A stretch of 64,000 nt of DNA from Bryobacterales bacterium (GTDB lineage Bacteria; Acidobacteriota; Terriglobia; Bryobacterales; Bryobacteraceae): positions 124,001 to 188,000 of the forward strand of contig JADJOP010000005.1 of NCBI GenBank assembly GCA_016713735.1. The letters are read 5' to 3'. The notes beneath the pieces were generated by a model, which was not told where the DNA came from, ran no database searches, and worked only from the letters and a program-made list of their open reading frames with translations. Made by a program: the position numbers and the translations under genes. Numbering within the stretch: the first letter of the stretch is position 1; every line of letters begins with the position of its first letter. This document shows, in pieces, positions 22,104 through 31,309 of this stretch.

Positions 22104-23342
22104 CTACCGCTGCGCCGCGCCGCTGCGGCCCATGATCGGCCACACGTCCACAATCTGATCGCCCTTGGCGACGTAGTAGCGGTCGTAGCAGTTCGTGCTC
22201 ATATCGAGATTGCTGCAGTAAATCTCCAGCCGGTCGCCGACCTTCAACTCGCCGCCGCCGTCCTTCCAGCGCAGAATGCCGTACTCGGCCCCCTGCCGGT
22301 CCACCTGCAGCCACGACATGCCCTTCACCTGGTCCGTCGTCTGGATCATCGCCTTGTTGCCATAGTCGATGGTCACCTGCCCTGCATGATGCTTGCTGTC
22401 CACCGTCACGAGCACGGACATGGCGTTCTCAAAATCCGTATAGACTGTGTCGTCTGACTTGCCGCCAATCCGCCGGTAGATGGAATCCATGAACACGTAG
22501 GAGCCGCATTCAAGTTCCGTCAGGCCAAGCTCGTGGTCCATGTTGTAGGTGCCCGTCGAGCCGCCGCTCACGATGCCCACCGGCAGCCCGGCTTTCTTGG
22601 CCAGCGCCACCGTTTCCTGCACGCCCGAGAGATCGTCGGCCGATTTCTTGCGCCGCGCCGCGAAGCCCTTCGTGTGCGAGGCGCCGCCGGAATAGGCCAT
22701 GAAACCTTCCAGCGCCATGTTCTTCGAGGAGTGAATCCTCTGCGCCAGTTCGAGCGCCGGTTTGCCGTTGGCGATGCCTTGACGCGTCAGTCCCGCGTAC
22801 ACAGCCACCGCCACGCGGCATTTCACCTTGGCCGCGCCGGCGGCTTCTTCCACCTGGTCAGCCACGCGCGGATCGTCGATCACAAACATAAACGTCGGAT
22901 CGCGTTTTGAGAGCGCCACCGCCCGCAGCAGGTTGTTCATGCTCGCCGGCTGCTTGGTCCACAGCACGCCCTTGATGCCCGCGTTCGACATCAACTCCGA
23001 CTCGGCAATCGTCGCCGTCGTCACGCCAATCGCTCCCAGCGCCACCTGGCGCTTGGCCACGTCCACGCTCTTGTGCACCTTCACGTGCGGCCGCAGCAGA
23101 ATCGGCGAGGCCTTGGCGCTTGCCGCCATCGTCCTCACGTTCTTCTCAAACAGATCGATGTCCACCACCATGCTCGGCGTGGGCAGCACGTCTTTCGTCA
23201 TGCCGCGGAAGTCCTTCCGCGCGATGCGCTGCTCAAACTCCGCGTACGGAAAACCCTTGGCATCGGCGCGCGCCACGCGAGCGGCGGCCCCCAGTGCGAG
23301 GCCCGTGGCCCCGGCGGCAATGAACTGTCGGCGTGAAGTCAT
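22104..23342 (-). CDS. Tat-exported D-threonine aldolase/D-serine dehydratase-like PLP enzyme
   Basis: The product has 412 residues. The Tat signal is TSRRQFIAAG to about residue 27. An alanine-racemase-like fold-type III barrel follows (about 50-290), with the PLP-lysine motif RPHVKVHK (about 84-91), AVYAGLTRQG and IVSGGSTGTYN. A C-terminal beta domain of the DSD1 type (about 300-400) ends with YDRYYVAKGDQIVDVWPIMGR. Family members cleave or dehydrate D-3-hydroxy amino acids. The metal-binding H-x-D/C element usually found in PGHCDPT-type context reads SNLDMST here, so the histidine appears replaced. ATG 23342 is chosen for its AAGGAGAG site and the Tat motif; the frame extends 13 codons further upstream. 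It is the third gene of a three-gene Tat operon. Confidence 0.87.
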   Translation of the reverse strand: MTSRRQFIAAGATGLALGAAARVARADAKGFPYAEFEQRIARKDFRGMTKDVLPTPSMVVDIDLFEKNVRTMAASAKASPILLRPHVKVHKSVDVAKRQVALGAIGVTTATIAESELMSNAGIKGVLWTKQPASMNNLLRAVALSKRDPTFMFVIDDPRVADQVEEAAGAAKVKCRVAVAVYAGLTRQGIANGKPALELAQRIHSSKNMALEGFMAYSGGASHTKGFAARRKKSADDLSGVQETVALAKKAGLPVGIVSGGSTGTYNMDHELGLTELECGSYVFMDSIYRRIGGKSDDTVYTDFENAMSVLVTVDSKHHAGQVTIDYGNKAMIQTTDQVKGMSWLQVDRQGAEYGILRWKDGGGELKVGDRLEIYCSNLDMSTNCYDRYYVAKGDQIVDVWPIMGRSGAAQR

Positions 23343-23408
23343 GCGTCCACTCTCCTTGGTTCGTACAGGATACCGCCCCAAGGGGGAACGCCGCTTAGCG
23401 GGCGCGCC

Positions 23409-24737
23409 TTACGCTTTCAAGGCCGCCCCGTGCACCTTGCGAAAGGCCGCGATCACGTCGTCGGTGTCGCGCCGCGTAAACTTCGGATCCATGGCCACGC
23501 CGGCAAAACGGCTCAAGATGTCGAGCGTCCTCGGGCACGCCTCGGCCCCATAGCGGATCGCCTTGCCGCGAGTCGAAGTGAACGACGGCCATGCCGGATG
23601 CACCGTCGCCTTGCCCTCAATGTAGGGCTGCACCGGCAGGATCACCGAGCCCGATGGCGGACGCGCCGGGACGTTCTCGGCACGCATCAACTCCATGAAC
23701 TTGTCGCGCTGCCGTTGCGAGGCGAAGCCCGCGAACACAGCCGTGCCGATGTCGCCTTCCACGTCGTTGCGCAGGCGCGTCTTCAGCCCCGGCAAATCCG
23801 CGATGCCCGCATACACGCGCGCCGCGTTCGCGCGCACCCCGCCGACGATCTTGTCCAACTTGCGCAGCTGCGCCAACAGTACGCCGCCGCTGAATTCATT
23901 CATGCGGAAGTTCGTCCCCACGAACGGGCTCAATTGCGGCTTGCCCACCCATTGCTCATGCGGCGCGCGGAAGCCGCCCACATCGTGAAAGCGCGACGCC
24001 CGCTCCAGCAGCAGCGGATCACTCGTCACCACCGCGCCGCCCTCGCCCGCCGTGATCGACTTGTTCAATTGCAGACTGTAAATTCCGATATCGCCCATCG
24101 ACCCCAGCGGCTTGCCCTTGTAGCTGCCGCCCACGCTCTGCGCGCAATCTTCCAGCACCTTCACCTTGCGCCGCCGCGCCACCTCCAACACGCGGTCCAT
24201 ATTGGCCGGCATCCCCTGCAGGTGCACCGCCATCACCGCTTTCGTGCGCGGCGTGATTTTGCGGTCGAGGTCGTCCGGATCGATGTCGAACGACTCGTCG
24301 ATTTCGGCAAACACCGGCAGCGCCCCGGCCAGCACAATCGCCGCATAGCAGGAATGCCACGTCCAGGCCGGCAACACGACCTCATCGCCCGGCCCCACCT
24401 CAAGCGCCGCCATCGCGCACTGCAGCGCCGCAGTGCCTGAGGTCACCGCCAGCGCATACTTCGCCCCCATGCGCGCGGCGAACTCCTTCTCAAACGTGGC
24501 TACTTTATCCGGCGCCTGGCGGCCCGTGCCATACCAGCGGAACGGCCGCCGCGTCTCGAGCACGTTCATCAACTGCTCGCGCTCTTCTTCGCCGTAGAAC
24601 TGCGTGCCCCAGTAGCCCGCGTTCAGCGGTTCGGTCCTCACCGGCGCGCCGCCTTCGGCCGCCAGCGCCGGTGTGGCGCTCAAACCAGCCGCCGCGCTGG
24701 CCGTCACACTCGCCGCCACGAACTTCCTGCGATCCAT
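23409..24737 (-). CDS. Tat-exported DegT/DnrJ/EryC1-family aminotransferase
   Basis: The product has 442 residues. The signal is MDRRKFVAASVTASAAAG. The rest is a complete fold-type I sugar aminotransferase: SGTAALQCAMAALEVGPGDE (PLP phosphate site), EDCAQSVGGSYKGK, the Schiff-base lysine in LQLNKSITAGEGG, and FRMNEFSGGVLLAQL. Family enzymes transaminate keto-sugars, normally in the cytoplasm, so a Tat signal on a PLP aminotransferase is unusual and implies export of a folded holoenzyme. ATG 24737 has GGGGAGGTGGG directly upstream. The gap to the upstream oxidoreductase is 13 bases and to the downstream gene 66 bases. Confidence 0.9.
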   Translation of the reverse strand: MDRRKFVAASVTASAAAGLSATPALAAEGGAPVRTEPLNAGYWGTQFYGEEEREQLMNVLETRRPFRWYGTGRQAPDKVATFEKEFAARMGAKYALAVTSGTAALQCAMAALEVGPGDEVVLPAWTWHSCYAAIVLAGALPVFAEIDESFDIDPDDLDRKITPRTKAVMAVHLQGMPANMDRVLEVARRRKVKVLEDCAQSVGGSYKGKPLGSMGDIGIYSLQLNKSITAGEGGAVVTSDPLLLERASRFHDVGGFRAPHEQWVGKPQLSPFVGTNFRMNEFSGGVLLAQLRKLDKIVGGVRANAARVYAGIADLPGLKTRLRNDVEGDIGTAVFAGFASQRQRDKFMELMRAENVPARPPSGSVILPVQPYIEGKATVHPAWPSFTSTRGKAIRYGAEACPRTLDILSRFAGVAMDPKFTRRDTDDVIAAFRKVHGAALKA

Positions 24738-24750
24738 CGCCCACCTCCCC

Positions 24751-25920
24751 TTACATGTTGTTCCGGCCGTCATACGGCGTCGCCGACGCCATCATCTCGT
24801 CCCACGTCACCACGCGCTCGCGCGCCGCGGCCATGCGGCCCAAAATGCCGGTGTAGTTCGATTGCGCCGACTCCGCGCCATTGTTCAACACCGGGCTGCC
24901 CGACTTCACGGCGTGGATGAAGTCCTTGATGTTCTGGATCGCGCCGCCGGTAAACGTGTTGTCCTTTTCGCTGCCCGTCCAGGGCTGCTCGCCGGTGATG
25001 CGCACCAAGCCGTTGTAATGCGCGTCGCACGTTCCGGCCGACCCGTAGAGCCGCATGCACAAGTCGCTGTAGCCCTTGGTGAATTGCACGCTGCTGAAAT
25101 CCACCTTCACGCCGCGATCAAACCAATAAGTCACCTGGTAGACGTCGGACACATCGCCCACCTTGCGCGCCATCTGGCCGCAGGTGCCGATGGCCTTCAG
25201 CGGATGCCCCTTCAGATACCAGCAGCCGACATCGAGCACATGCACGTTCTGCTCCACGATGATGTCGCCCGACAGCTTCTTCGAATGCAGCCAACCCTTC
25301 ACCTCGGCCATCTTGGCGTCGAGTCCCGTGGTTTCCGGCGCGCGGTTGCGCCCGGCGTGATAGTAGATGTGGCCGAACACCGGATCGCCGATGCCGCCGT
25401 TGTGCACGCGCGACACGGCTTCCTTGAACACATCGCGGTTGCGCGTCTGGAAGTCGACCAGGAAGTTCAGCTTCTTCTTCGCCGCCAGTTCGGAGGCCTG
25501 CACGAACCGCTTGGTGCCGGGCACATCGCTGGCCACCGGTTTGGCGCAGTAGACATGCTTGCCCGCTTCCACCGCCGCCATGGCGTGGTCAGGATGAAAG
25601 TAGGGTGGCGACTCGATCACCACCGCATCCACCTTCTGCTTCACCATCTCGCGGAAGCCATCGAGCCCCGCGAACGAGCGTTTCTCGCTCACCCCGAACT
25701 TCTCGCGAAACGCCGCCAGCGGCGGTTCAAACGCATCGGCAATCGCCGTCACCTTGGCGCCTGTTTGCTCCAGAAAGTGGCCCGTAATCCACACGCCGCG
25801 GTTGCCGCAGCCGATCAAGCCCAACTCCGGCGTCGAGTTGGCCTGCGAACCAAAGGCGGTCTCGGGCCGCAATATCAGAAGTCCTGCTCCTGTTTCCAAA
25901 AATGCCCGGCGATTGCTCAT
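24751..25920 (-). CDS. Tat-exported Gfo/Idh/MocA-family oxidoreductase
   Basis: The product has 389 residues. The signal MSNRRAFLETGAGLLIL has the twin arginine. The Rossmann domain (about 35-150) shows LGLIGCGNRGVWI, IADAFEPPLAAF and the catalytic-region EAGKHVYCAKPVASD, where the usual EKP is AKP. The C-terminal domain (about 155-340) is typical of the family. It should bind NAD(P) tightly and oxidise or reduce a sugar hydroxyl in the periplasm, as glucose-fructose oxidoreductase does. The start is ATG 25920, preceded by GGGAGAG. It is the first gene of the operon with the DegT and DSD1-like genes, and is divergent from the DUF362 genes. Confidence 0.88.
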   Translation of the reverse strand: MSNRRAFLETGAGLLILRPETAFGSQANSTPELGLIGCGNRGVWITGHFLEQTGAKVTAIADAFEPPLAAFREKFGVSEKRSFAGLDGFREMVKQKVDAVVIESPPYFHPDHAMAAVEAGKHVYCAKPVASDVPGTKRFVQASELAAKKKLNFLVDFQTRNRDVFKEAVSRVHNGGIGDPVFGHIYYHAGRNRAPETTGLDAKMAEVKGWLHSKKLSGDIIVEQNVHVLDVGCWYLKGHPLKAIGTCGQMARKVGDVSDVYQVTYWFDRGVKVDFSSVQFTKGYSDLCMRLYGSAGTCDAHYNGLVRITGEQPWTGSEKDNTFTGGAIQNIKDFIHAVKSGSPVLNNGAESAQSNYTGILGRMAAARERVVTWDEMMASATPYDGRNNM

Positions 25921-26080
25921 GAAGGCTCTCCCTGGCCGCGCGCGGCGCGGCTTCAGTATGTTCAGCATCACCATACAGCCATCGCGCGGGGAAGGGAAGC
26001 GCCCCCAAGTTGTACGAAACAGTCCAGTAAGCCCGCGCCAATCCGCACAAAAGGGCATGGGATTCCAGCGCGCGCAACTA

Positions 26081-26086
26081 TATACT
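26081..26086 (+). promoter_or_regulatory. -10 hexamer of a probable leaderless promoter (DUF362 operon)
   Basis: TATACT is a near-consensus -10 element 9 bases before ATG 26096. The spacer GAACTTGCC has no ribosome site. Confidence 0.55.
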
Positions 26087-26095
26087 GAACTTGCC

Positions 26096-27118
26096 ATGCA
26101 GGCCTCCCCTCCGGCCCCCGCGAGCCGCCCCAAGGAGTCGATGCTCGCCTCCGCCACTTACGACTCCACTCCCCGCGTCGGTCTTGTTCTCTCCTCATTC
26201 AAGGAAGGAATGGAACATGACGGCACCGCCCTCCCCGGCCTTGCCCAACCCGCCGCCACCGATCAACCTCTCACCCCTGCGCAGATGTCCGCTCTGCTCA
26301 CGCGCGCTCAGGAACTCGCCATGCGCGGCAATCCGCGCCGTGGCGGCCGTAGCGGACCAGGTTCGGAGGACTGGATCGTCTTCCTCGTCACCCGCACCGA
26401 GCAGATCGTCACTGACCCGCTGCTGCTCTCCCGTCTGCTCGATCAATACGCCACACAGAAGCGCGGCAAGCGATTCACCGTCGCCGCCGCGGGCGCGCCG
26501 CCCTCGGGCTATGAGGCCATGCTGGGCGAACTCGCCAAGCGTTATCCCACCATCCTGTTTCAATACGCCGACCTCGCTCGCGAGCCCTATCTCCAAGTTC
26601 CCGCCACGCGCCGCACCTTTGCCGCGAAGAACCCTAACTCCGAATACGCGATTCCCAAGGTGATCCGCGAGTGTGACCGCCTCATCTCCGTTGCCCCGTT
26701 GCAGACCTCGCCGCTCACCGGCGTTGCGCTCACCATCGGCAACTACTGGGCGCTAGCGCCTGAGAGCGTCTACGGCGCGCGGCACGAAAAGCTCTTCGCG
26801 ATGGGCGATCCCGTCGACCTGCTCACCGATCTCTATCTGCACCACCCGGCCGACTACGCCATCCTCGGCGGCCCTGTTCACCGCGACGCCGCCGGCGAGA
26901 TCCGCCACAATATCGTCATTGCCGGCACGAACGCGCTCTCCGTGGATGCTATTGGCGCGGCCGTCATGGGCTTCGATGCCCTCAAGCTTCCTCTGCTCGA
27001 CAAACTCGAACTCCGCGGCTTCGGCGTGCGCGATCCCGATCTCATCTGGACGCGCGGCAATGAACTCGACGAAGCCCGCAAACCGTTCCGCAAACCCCAG
27101 GGTTGGGAGAAATCATGA
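26096..27118 (+). CDS. DUF362-domain protein without export signal
   Basis: The product has 340 residues. The N-terminal 30 residues are proline-rich and not a signal peptide. The DUF362 fold is recognisable by VPATRRTFA, PKVIRECDRLISVAPLQTS followed by GVALTIGNYWAL, and the C-terminal NALSVDAIGAAVMGFD with GVRDPDLI. DUF362 proteins are uncharacterised, but many are fused to or located near iron-sulfur proteins. No cysteine cluster is present here. The gene overlaps the next one by 4 bases (ATGA), so the three DUF362 genes form an operon. It is the most divergent of the three and may regulate or scaffold the exported pair. Confidence 0.8.
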   Translation: MQASPPAPASRPKESMLASATYDSTPRVGLVLSSFKEGMEHDGTALPGLAQPAATDQPLTPAQMSALLTRAQELAMRGNPRRGGRSGPGSEDWIVFLVTRTEQIVTDPLLLSRLLDQYATQKRGKRFTVAAAGAPPSGYEAMLGELAKRYPTILFQYADLAREPYLQVPATRRTFAAKNPNSEYAIPKVIRECDRLISVAPLQTSPLTGVALTIGNYWALAPESVYGARHEKLFAMGDPVDLLTDLYLHHPADYAILGGPVHRDAAGEIRHNIVIAGTNALSVDAIGAAVMGFDALKLPLLDKLELRGFGVRDPDLIWTRGNELDEARKPFRKPQGWEKS

Positions 27119-28710
27119 ACCGCCGCCACTTCCTGATGAGTTCCGCCGCCGTCCCGGTGGCCGCGCCGCTGCTGGCCGCGCCCGATACACGCGCCCGGCT
27201 CGGCCTGGTCCGCTCCACTCACGCCAAGCTCCGCCAACCCGCGCCGCTCGACGACGGGCTCACCTATGAGCAGGTGCGCGACATGGTCCACTCGGCGATT
27301 CGCTATGGCGCGCCGCAAGCCGGATCGCTGGAGAAGAAGATCAAACCCGGCTCGTGGGTCGTGATCAAGCCGAACATCGTCTTCCTGCGCCCGGCCCGTG
27401 GCTATGCGCCGGGCGACATCACGGACTTCCGCGTCACCCGCGCCGTTCTTGAATACGTCGCCACGCATTCGCAGGCCGCCCGCATCACCATCGCTGAGGG
27501 CGGCACCTATCGCAACCACAAGGACAAGGCCGAAGACAATGTCGTCACCCAGGACGGCCGCCGTGTCAACGCCTACGATTTCGATTGGGGACCCGACGAG
27601 TTCCCCGGCTTCAACGGTTCTGTTGGCTCGATGTTGAAAGAGATGTCGCGCCTCCATCCGGGCAAACGCTTCGACTTCGTGGACCTCTCCTACGACGCCG
27701 TCCGCGGCCCCGATGGCAAGTTCCAGCGCATCGTCGTCCCCAAAGCCTCGAACGGCATTGGCGCCTTTGGCGGCCGCGCCGATTACTTCGTCACCAATAC
27801 CATCACCAAGTGCGACTTCCTGATTTCCGTTCCGGTCATGAAGGTCCACCTGCAATGCGGCATCACGGCCAGCCTGAAGAACTACGTCGGCACCGCGCCG
27901 CGCCAGGCCTACGCTACGCCTGGCCTGTTTCACAACGCCAACCTTCATTCGGAACATTCCGCCGGCGAACGCATTGATCCGTTCATCGTCGATCTGGCCG
28001 CCTTCCATCCGCCTGACTTCTGCGTCGTCGATGGCATTCGCGGCCTGCAAGCCCAGGAGCACTCCGCCCACCGCGCCGATCAGACCGTGCGCTCCAATCT
28101 CGTCTTCGCCACCGAGGACCCCGTTGCCGCCGATGCCATGGCCGCCCGCCTGCTCGGCTTCAATCCCTACGACATTGAACACCTCCACATGGCCGCCCGG
28201 CGCGGCATGGGCACGCTCGAACTGAGCCGCATTGACCACCGCGGCGATGAGCCCGACCGGTCCACGCGCAAGTGGGAAAAACCGCGCCAGTGGTATGGCC
28301 GCTGCAATCGCGAATGGACGCTCTCAGCCGGCTCGGCGCCGCCACGCGCCCACTCCGCGCCTTACGACACGCTCGACCTGCCCGCGGCTACCGGTGTTGC
28401 GCCTTCGAATGGCACAAGCTATCGCGCCGCCGTCAACGTCCAGTCGCAGGGCCATCACAATGGCTACCTCTGGCTTGGCCTGCGCGGACGCCTCACCGCC
28501 CGCGTGAACGGCGAAACGGTCGCCACCACGGAGTCGCAGACGCGCTACCGCACCGGCCAGTTCCAATTCCCCGTCGCCCTTCGCCCCGGCATGAACCGCG
28601 TCGAATTCGACGTGCAACCCCTCGCCGGCCAGGCCAAGCTCAGCGTCCTGCTCACCAACTCGCGCAACGATGGCGACTCCATCGATGGCATTCGTTGGGT
28701 GAAGGCGTAA
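27115..28710 (+). CDS. Tat-exported DUF362 protein with C-terminal beta-sandwich domain
   Basis: The product has 531 residues. The signal is MNRRHFLMSSAAVPVAAPLL. The DUF362 region (about 30-365) includes KIKPGSWVVIKPNIV, TIAEGGTYRN, YFVTNTITKCDFLISVPVMK, GITASLKNYVGTAPR and CVVDGIRGLQAQEHS. After a WYGRCNREW landmark comes a separate beta domain of about 110 residues (about 415-530, with GYLWLGLRGRLTARVNGETV and FPVALRPGMNRVEFDVQPL) that resembles galactose-binding-like modules. The start is the ATG overlapping the previous stop, preceded by GGGAGA. It is about two-thirds identical by eye to the next gene product, so the pair arose by duplication. Confidence 0.82.
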   Translation: MNRRHFLMSSAAVPVAAPLLAAPDTRARLGLVRSTHAKLRQPAPLDDGLTYEQVRDMVHSAIRYGAPQAGSLEKKIKPGSWVVIKPNIVFLRPARGYAPGDITDFRVTRAVLEYVATHSQAARITIAEGGTYRNHKDKAEDNVVTQDGRRVNAYDFDWGPDEFPGFNGSVGSMLKEMSRLHPGKRFDFVDLSYDAVRGPDGKFQRIVVPKASNGIGAFGGRADYFVTNTITKCDFLISVPVMKVHLQCGITASLKNYVGTAPRQAYATPGLFHNANLHSEHSAGERIDPFIVDLAAFHPPDFCVVDGIRGLQAQEHSAHRADQTVRSNLVFATEDPVAADAMAARLLGFNPYDIEHLHMAARRGMGTLELSRIDHRGDEPDRSTRKWEKPRQWYGRCNREWTLSAGSAPPRAHSAPYDTLDLPAATGVAPSNGTSYRAAVNVQSQGHHNGYLWLGLRGRLTARVNGETVATTESQTRYRTGQFQFPVALRPGMNRVEFDVQPLAGQAKLSVLLTNSRNDGDSIDGIRWVKA

Positions 28711-30329
28711 TGAAGCTCCAGCGACGTCAGTTTCTCGCCGCCACGGCGATGGCCGCCGGGCATTTACCTGCTGCGCTCGCGCCTGCCGCGCAAGCCGCCA
28801 AGACGCGCCTCGGCCTGGTCGCCTCCACCCACTCCGCGCTGCGCCAGCCCGCGCCGCTCGACGCCACGCTCACGCTCGATCAAGTGCGCGCCATGGTCTT
28901 CCGCGCCATCTCGCTCGGCTCGCCGAACGCCGGCTCGCTCGAAGAGAAGATCAAGCCCGGCGCCTGGGTCGTCATCAAACCGAACATCGTCGCCCTGCGG
29001 CCGCGCCCCACATATCGTCTCGGCGACATCACCGACTTCCGCGTCACCCAGGCCGTCCTCGAGTATGTAGCCGCCCGCTCGCGCGCCGGGCGCATCACCA
29101 TTGCCGAAGGCGGCTCCTACCGCCGCCCCAACGACCCCGCCGAAGACAACGCCACCATCCAGGACGGCCGCCGCGTCAGCGCCTACGACTTCGATTGGGG
29201 CCCCGACGAATTCCCTGGCTTCCATGGCTCCATCCAATCGATGCTTACCGTGCTGGCCCGCCGCCACCCCGACAAGAAGTTCGACTACATCGACCTCTCC
29301 TACGATTGCGTGCGCGACCCCGCCGGCCGATTCCGCCGCATCATTGTCCCCAAGTCCGCCAACGGCACCGGCGCCTTCGGCGGCCGCCCCGATTACTTCG
29401 TCACCAACACCATCCTCAACTGCGACTTCCTCATCACCGTGCCCGTGATGAAGTGTCACCTCCAGTGCGGCATCACGGCCAGCCTGAAGAACTACGTCGG
29501 CACGGCCCCGCGCGAGGCGTATACCCTGCCCGGCATCTTCTCGAACCACACGCTCCACTCGGAACACTCCGCCGGCGGGCGCATCGACCCCTTCATCGTC
29601 GATCTGGCTGCCTTCCATCCGCCCGACTACTGCGTCGTCGATGGCCTCCGCGGCCTGCAATCACAGGAGCACTCCAACGGCAGGCCGGACCAGATGGTGC
29701 AATCCAATCTCGTCCTCGCCGGCGAAGATCCCGTTGCCGCCGACTCGCTCGTGGCGCAACTGCTCGGCTTCAACACGCACGACATGGAGTTCCTCCACAT
29801 GGCCGCCCGCCGCGGCATGGGCACGATGGATGCTGCGCGCATCGACGTGCGCGGCGACGATGCCGACCGCCACATGCGCCGCTGGGAACGCCCGCACCAC
29901 TGGTATGGCCGCTGCAACCGCGAGTGGCTCATCCAGGACGCCTCGGGCCGCTGGACGCGCACCGAAGCCCGCTTCGACACGCTCGATCTCGTCGAATCGA
30001 CCGGCCGCAAGCCCGCGCCAGGCACGGTCTACACTGCCGCCGCGCAGTTTGACTCCCCCGGTCACGCCCGCGGCCTGCTGTGGCTGGGCGCCCGCGGCGA
30101 GGTGAGCGTCCGCATCAACGGTGAAGCCGTGGCCTCATTCACCGCCGCCACCAGCTATCGCGTTGGCCAGTATCAGTTCCCCATCTCGGCGCGCCCTGGA
30201 GCGAATCGCATCGAAGTCACCGTCGCTCCGTTGGGCGGCAGGGCCCTGCTCAGCCTGCTCGTCACCGGCCGTTCCAATGATGGCGGCACGCTCGCAGGCT
30301 TGCGTTGGAGCACGCCCAGCGCCGCTTAG
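28710..30329 (+). CDS. Tat-exported DUF362 protein, tandem paralogue
   Basis: The product has 539 residues and a Tat signal (KLQRRQFLAATAMAAG to about residue 30). It repeats the architecture of the upstream gene: KIKPGAWVVIKPNIV, TIAEGGSYRRP, YFVTNTILNCDFLITVPVMKC, GITASLKNYVGTAPR, CVVDGLRGLQSQEHS, WYGRCNREW, and a C-terminal sandwich with GLLWLGARGEVSVRINGEAV. The start codon overlaps the preceding stop by one base (TAATG). The stop overlaps that of the convergent btuC gene by 4 bases. Function is unknown; tandem retention suggests a heteromer or distinct ligands. Confidence 0.82.
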   Translation: MKLQRRQFLAATAMAAGHLPAALAPAAQAAKTRLGLVASTHSALRQPAPLDATLTLDQVRAMVFRAISLGSPNAGSLEEKIKPGAWVVIKPNIVALRPRPTYRLGDITDFRVTQAVLEYVAARSRAGRITIAEGGSYRRPNDPAEDNATIQDGRRVSAYDFDWGPDEFPGFHGSIQSMLTVLARRHPDKKFDYIDLSYDCVRDPAGRFRRIIVPKSANGTGAFGGRPDYFVTNTILNCDFLITVPVMKCHLQCGITASLKNYVGTAPREAYTLPGIFSNHTLHSEHSAGGRIDPFIVDLAAFHPPDYCVVDGLRGLQSQEHSNGRPDQMVQSNLVLAGEDPVAADSLVAQLLGFNTHDMEFLHMAARRGMGTMDAARIDVRGDDADRHMRRWERPHHWYGRCNREWLIQDASGRWTRTEARFDTLDLVESTGRKPAPGTVYTAAAQFDSPGHARGLLWLGARGEVSVRINGEAVASFTAATSYRVGQYQFPISARPGANRIEVTVAPLGGRALLSLLVTGRSNDGGTLAGLRWSTPSAA

Positions 30330-31309
30330 CGCGACCAGAGAATCCACACAAAGAACGGCCCGCCCAACAGCGCCGTGGCCACGCCCACCGGGATCTCCAC
30401 CGGCGCCAGCACGCTGCGCGAGATCGTGTCGCAGACGACGAGAAACGCCCCGCCGCCAAAGATCGACGCGGGCAGCAGCAACCGGTAATCGGGCCCCACG
30501 ATGCGCCGCAGCAGGTGCGGCACGATCAAGCCCACGAACGCGATCGGCCCGGTCACCGCCGTCGTCGTCCCCACCAGCACCGTGCCCGCAATGAACCCGC
30601 GCAGCGTCACACGCCGGCAATCCACGCCTCGCCCCGCCGCCCAAGCCTCGCCGTAGGAGATCACGTTCAACACCCGCGCCAGCCTGAGCACCCATAGGCT
30701 CACCGGCACAATCACCAGCGCCAGCAGCGCAAGCACCGGATACTCCACCGCCGCGATGCCTCCCATTAGCCAGTGCGTGATTTGGAACGCCTTCGTGATG
30801 CCCGCCAGGCTGTGCAGCAGCAGGATCAACGCCGAGCAGATGCCATTCACCGCAATGCCCGTCAGCAGCAGCGTGAACGCCGAGAAGCGCTTGTGCGAAC
30901 GGCTCAACGCCGCCACCAGTGCGATCACGGCTCCCGCGCCCGCCAGCGCCGAGATCCACACCACGGGGAACCACGAGGTCTCGCTGGGGAAGAACGCAAT
31001 GGCCACCACCGCGCCCAGCGCCGATGCCGCCGTTACGCCGAGGCTCGATGGCGTCGCCAGCGCATCGCGCAACAGCGCTTGAAACATCGCGCCAGAGCCG
31101 GAAAGCGCCGCCCCGGCGAGCAAGGCCAGCAGCGCCCGCGGCAGCCGCAGGTTCGCAAAGATGGGCCAATCCGGCGACTGCCCCGCCCATACGTTCCCGT
31201 AATCCAAGCCCGAGCCGCCCACCAGCGGACACACCGCCACGCTCACCGCCGCCGCCAGCAGCGACAACACAAACACGGTGCGCGCACGCGTGCGGAGTTC
31301 AGTGGCCAT
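30326..31309 (-). CDS. btuC: Vitamin B12 ABC transporter permease, FecCD family
   Basis: The product has 327 residues with about ten transmembrane helices. FecCD landmarks include RLPRALLALLAGAALSGSGAMFQALLRD, TPSSLGVTAASALGA, GPIAFVGLIVPHLLRRIVGPDYR and EIPVGVATALLGGPFFVWIL. It forms the membrane channel through which cobalamin is passed from the periplasmic binding protein. The assignment to B12 rests on the cobalamin riboswitch upstream of the operon. ATG 31309 lies inside the end of the ATPase gene (11-base overlap), so translation is probably coupled. Confidence 0.9.
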   Translation of the reverse strand: MATELRTRARTVFVLSLLAAAVSVAVCPLVGGSGLDYGNVWAGQSPDWPIFANLRLPRALLALLAGAALSGSGAMFQALLRDALATPSSLGVTAASALGAVVAIAFFPSETSWFPVVWISALAGAGAVIALVAALSRSHKRFSAFTLLLTGIAVNGICSALILLLHSLAGITKAFQITHWLMGGIAAVEYPVLALLALVIVPVSLWVLRLARVLNVISYGEAWAAGRGVDCRRVTLRGFIAGTVLVGTTTAVTGPIAFVGLIVPHLLRRIVGPDYRLLLPASIFGGGAFLVVCDTISRSVLAPVEIPVGVATALLGGPFFVWILWSR

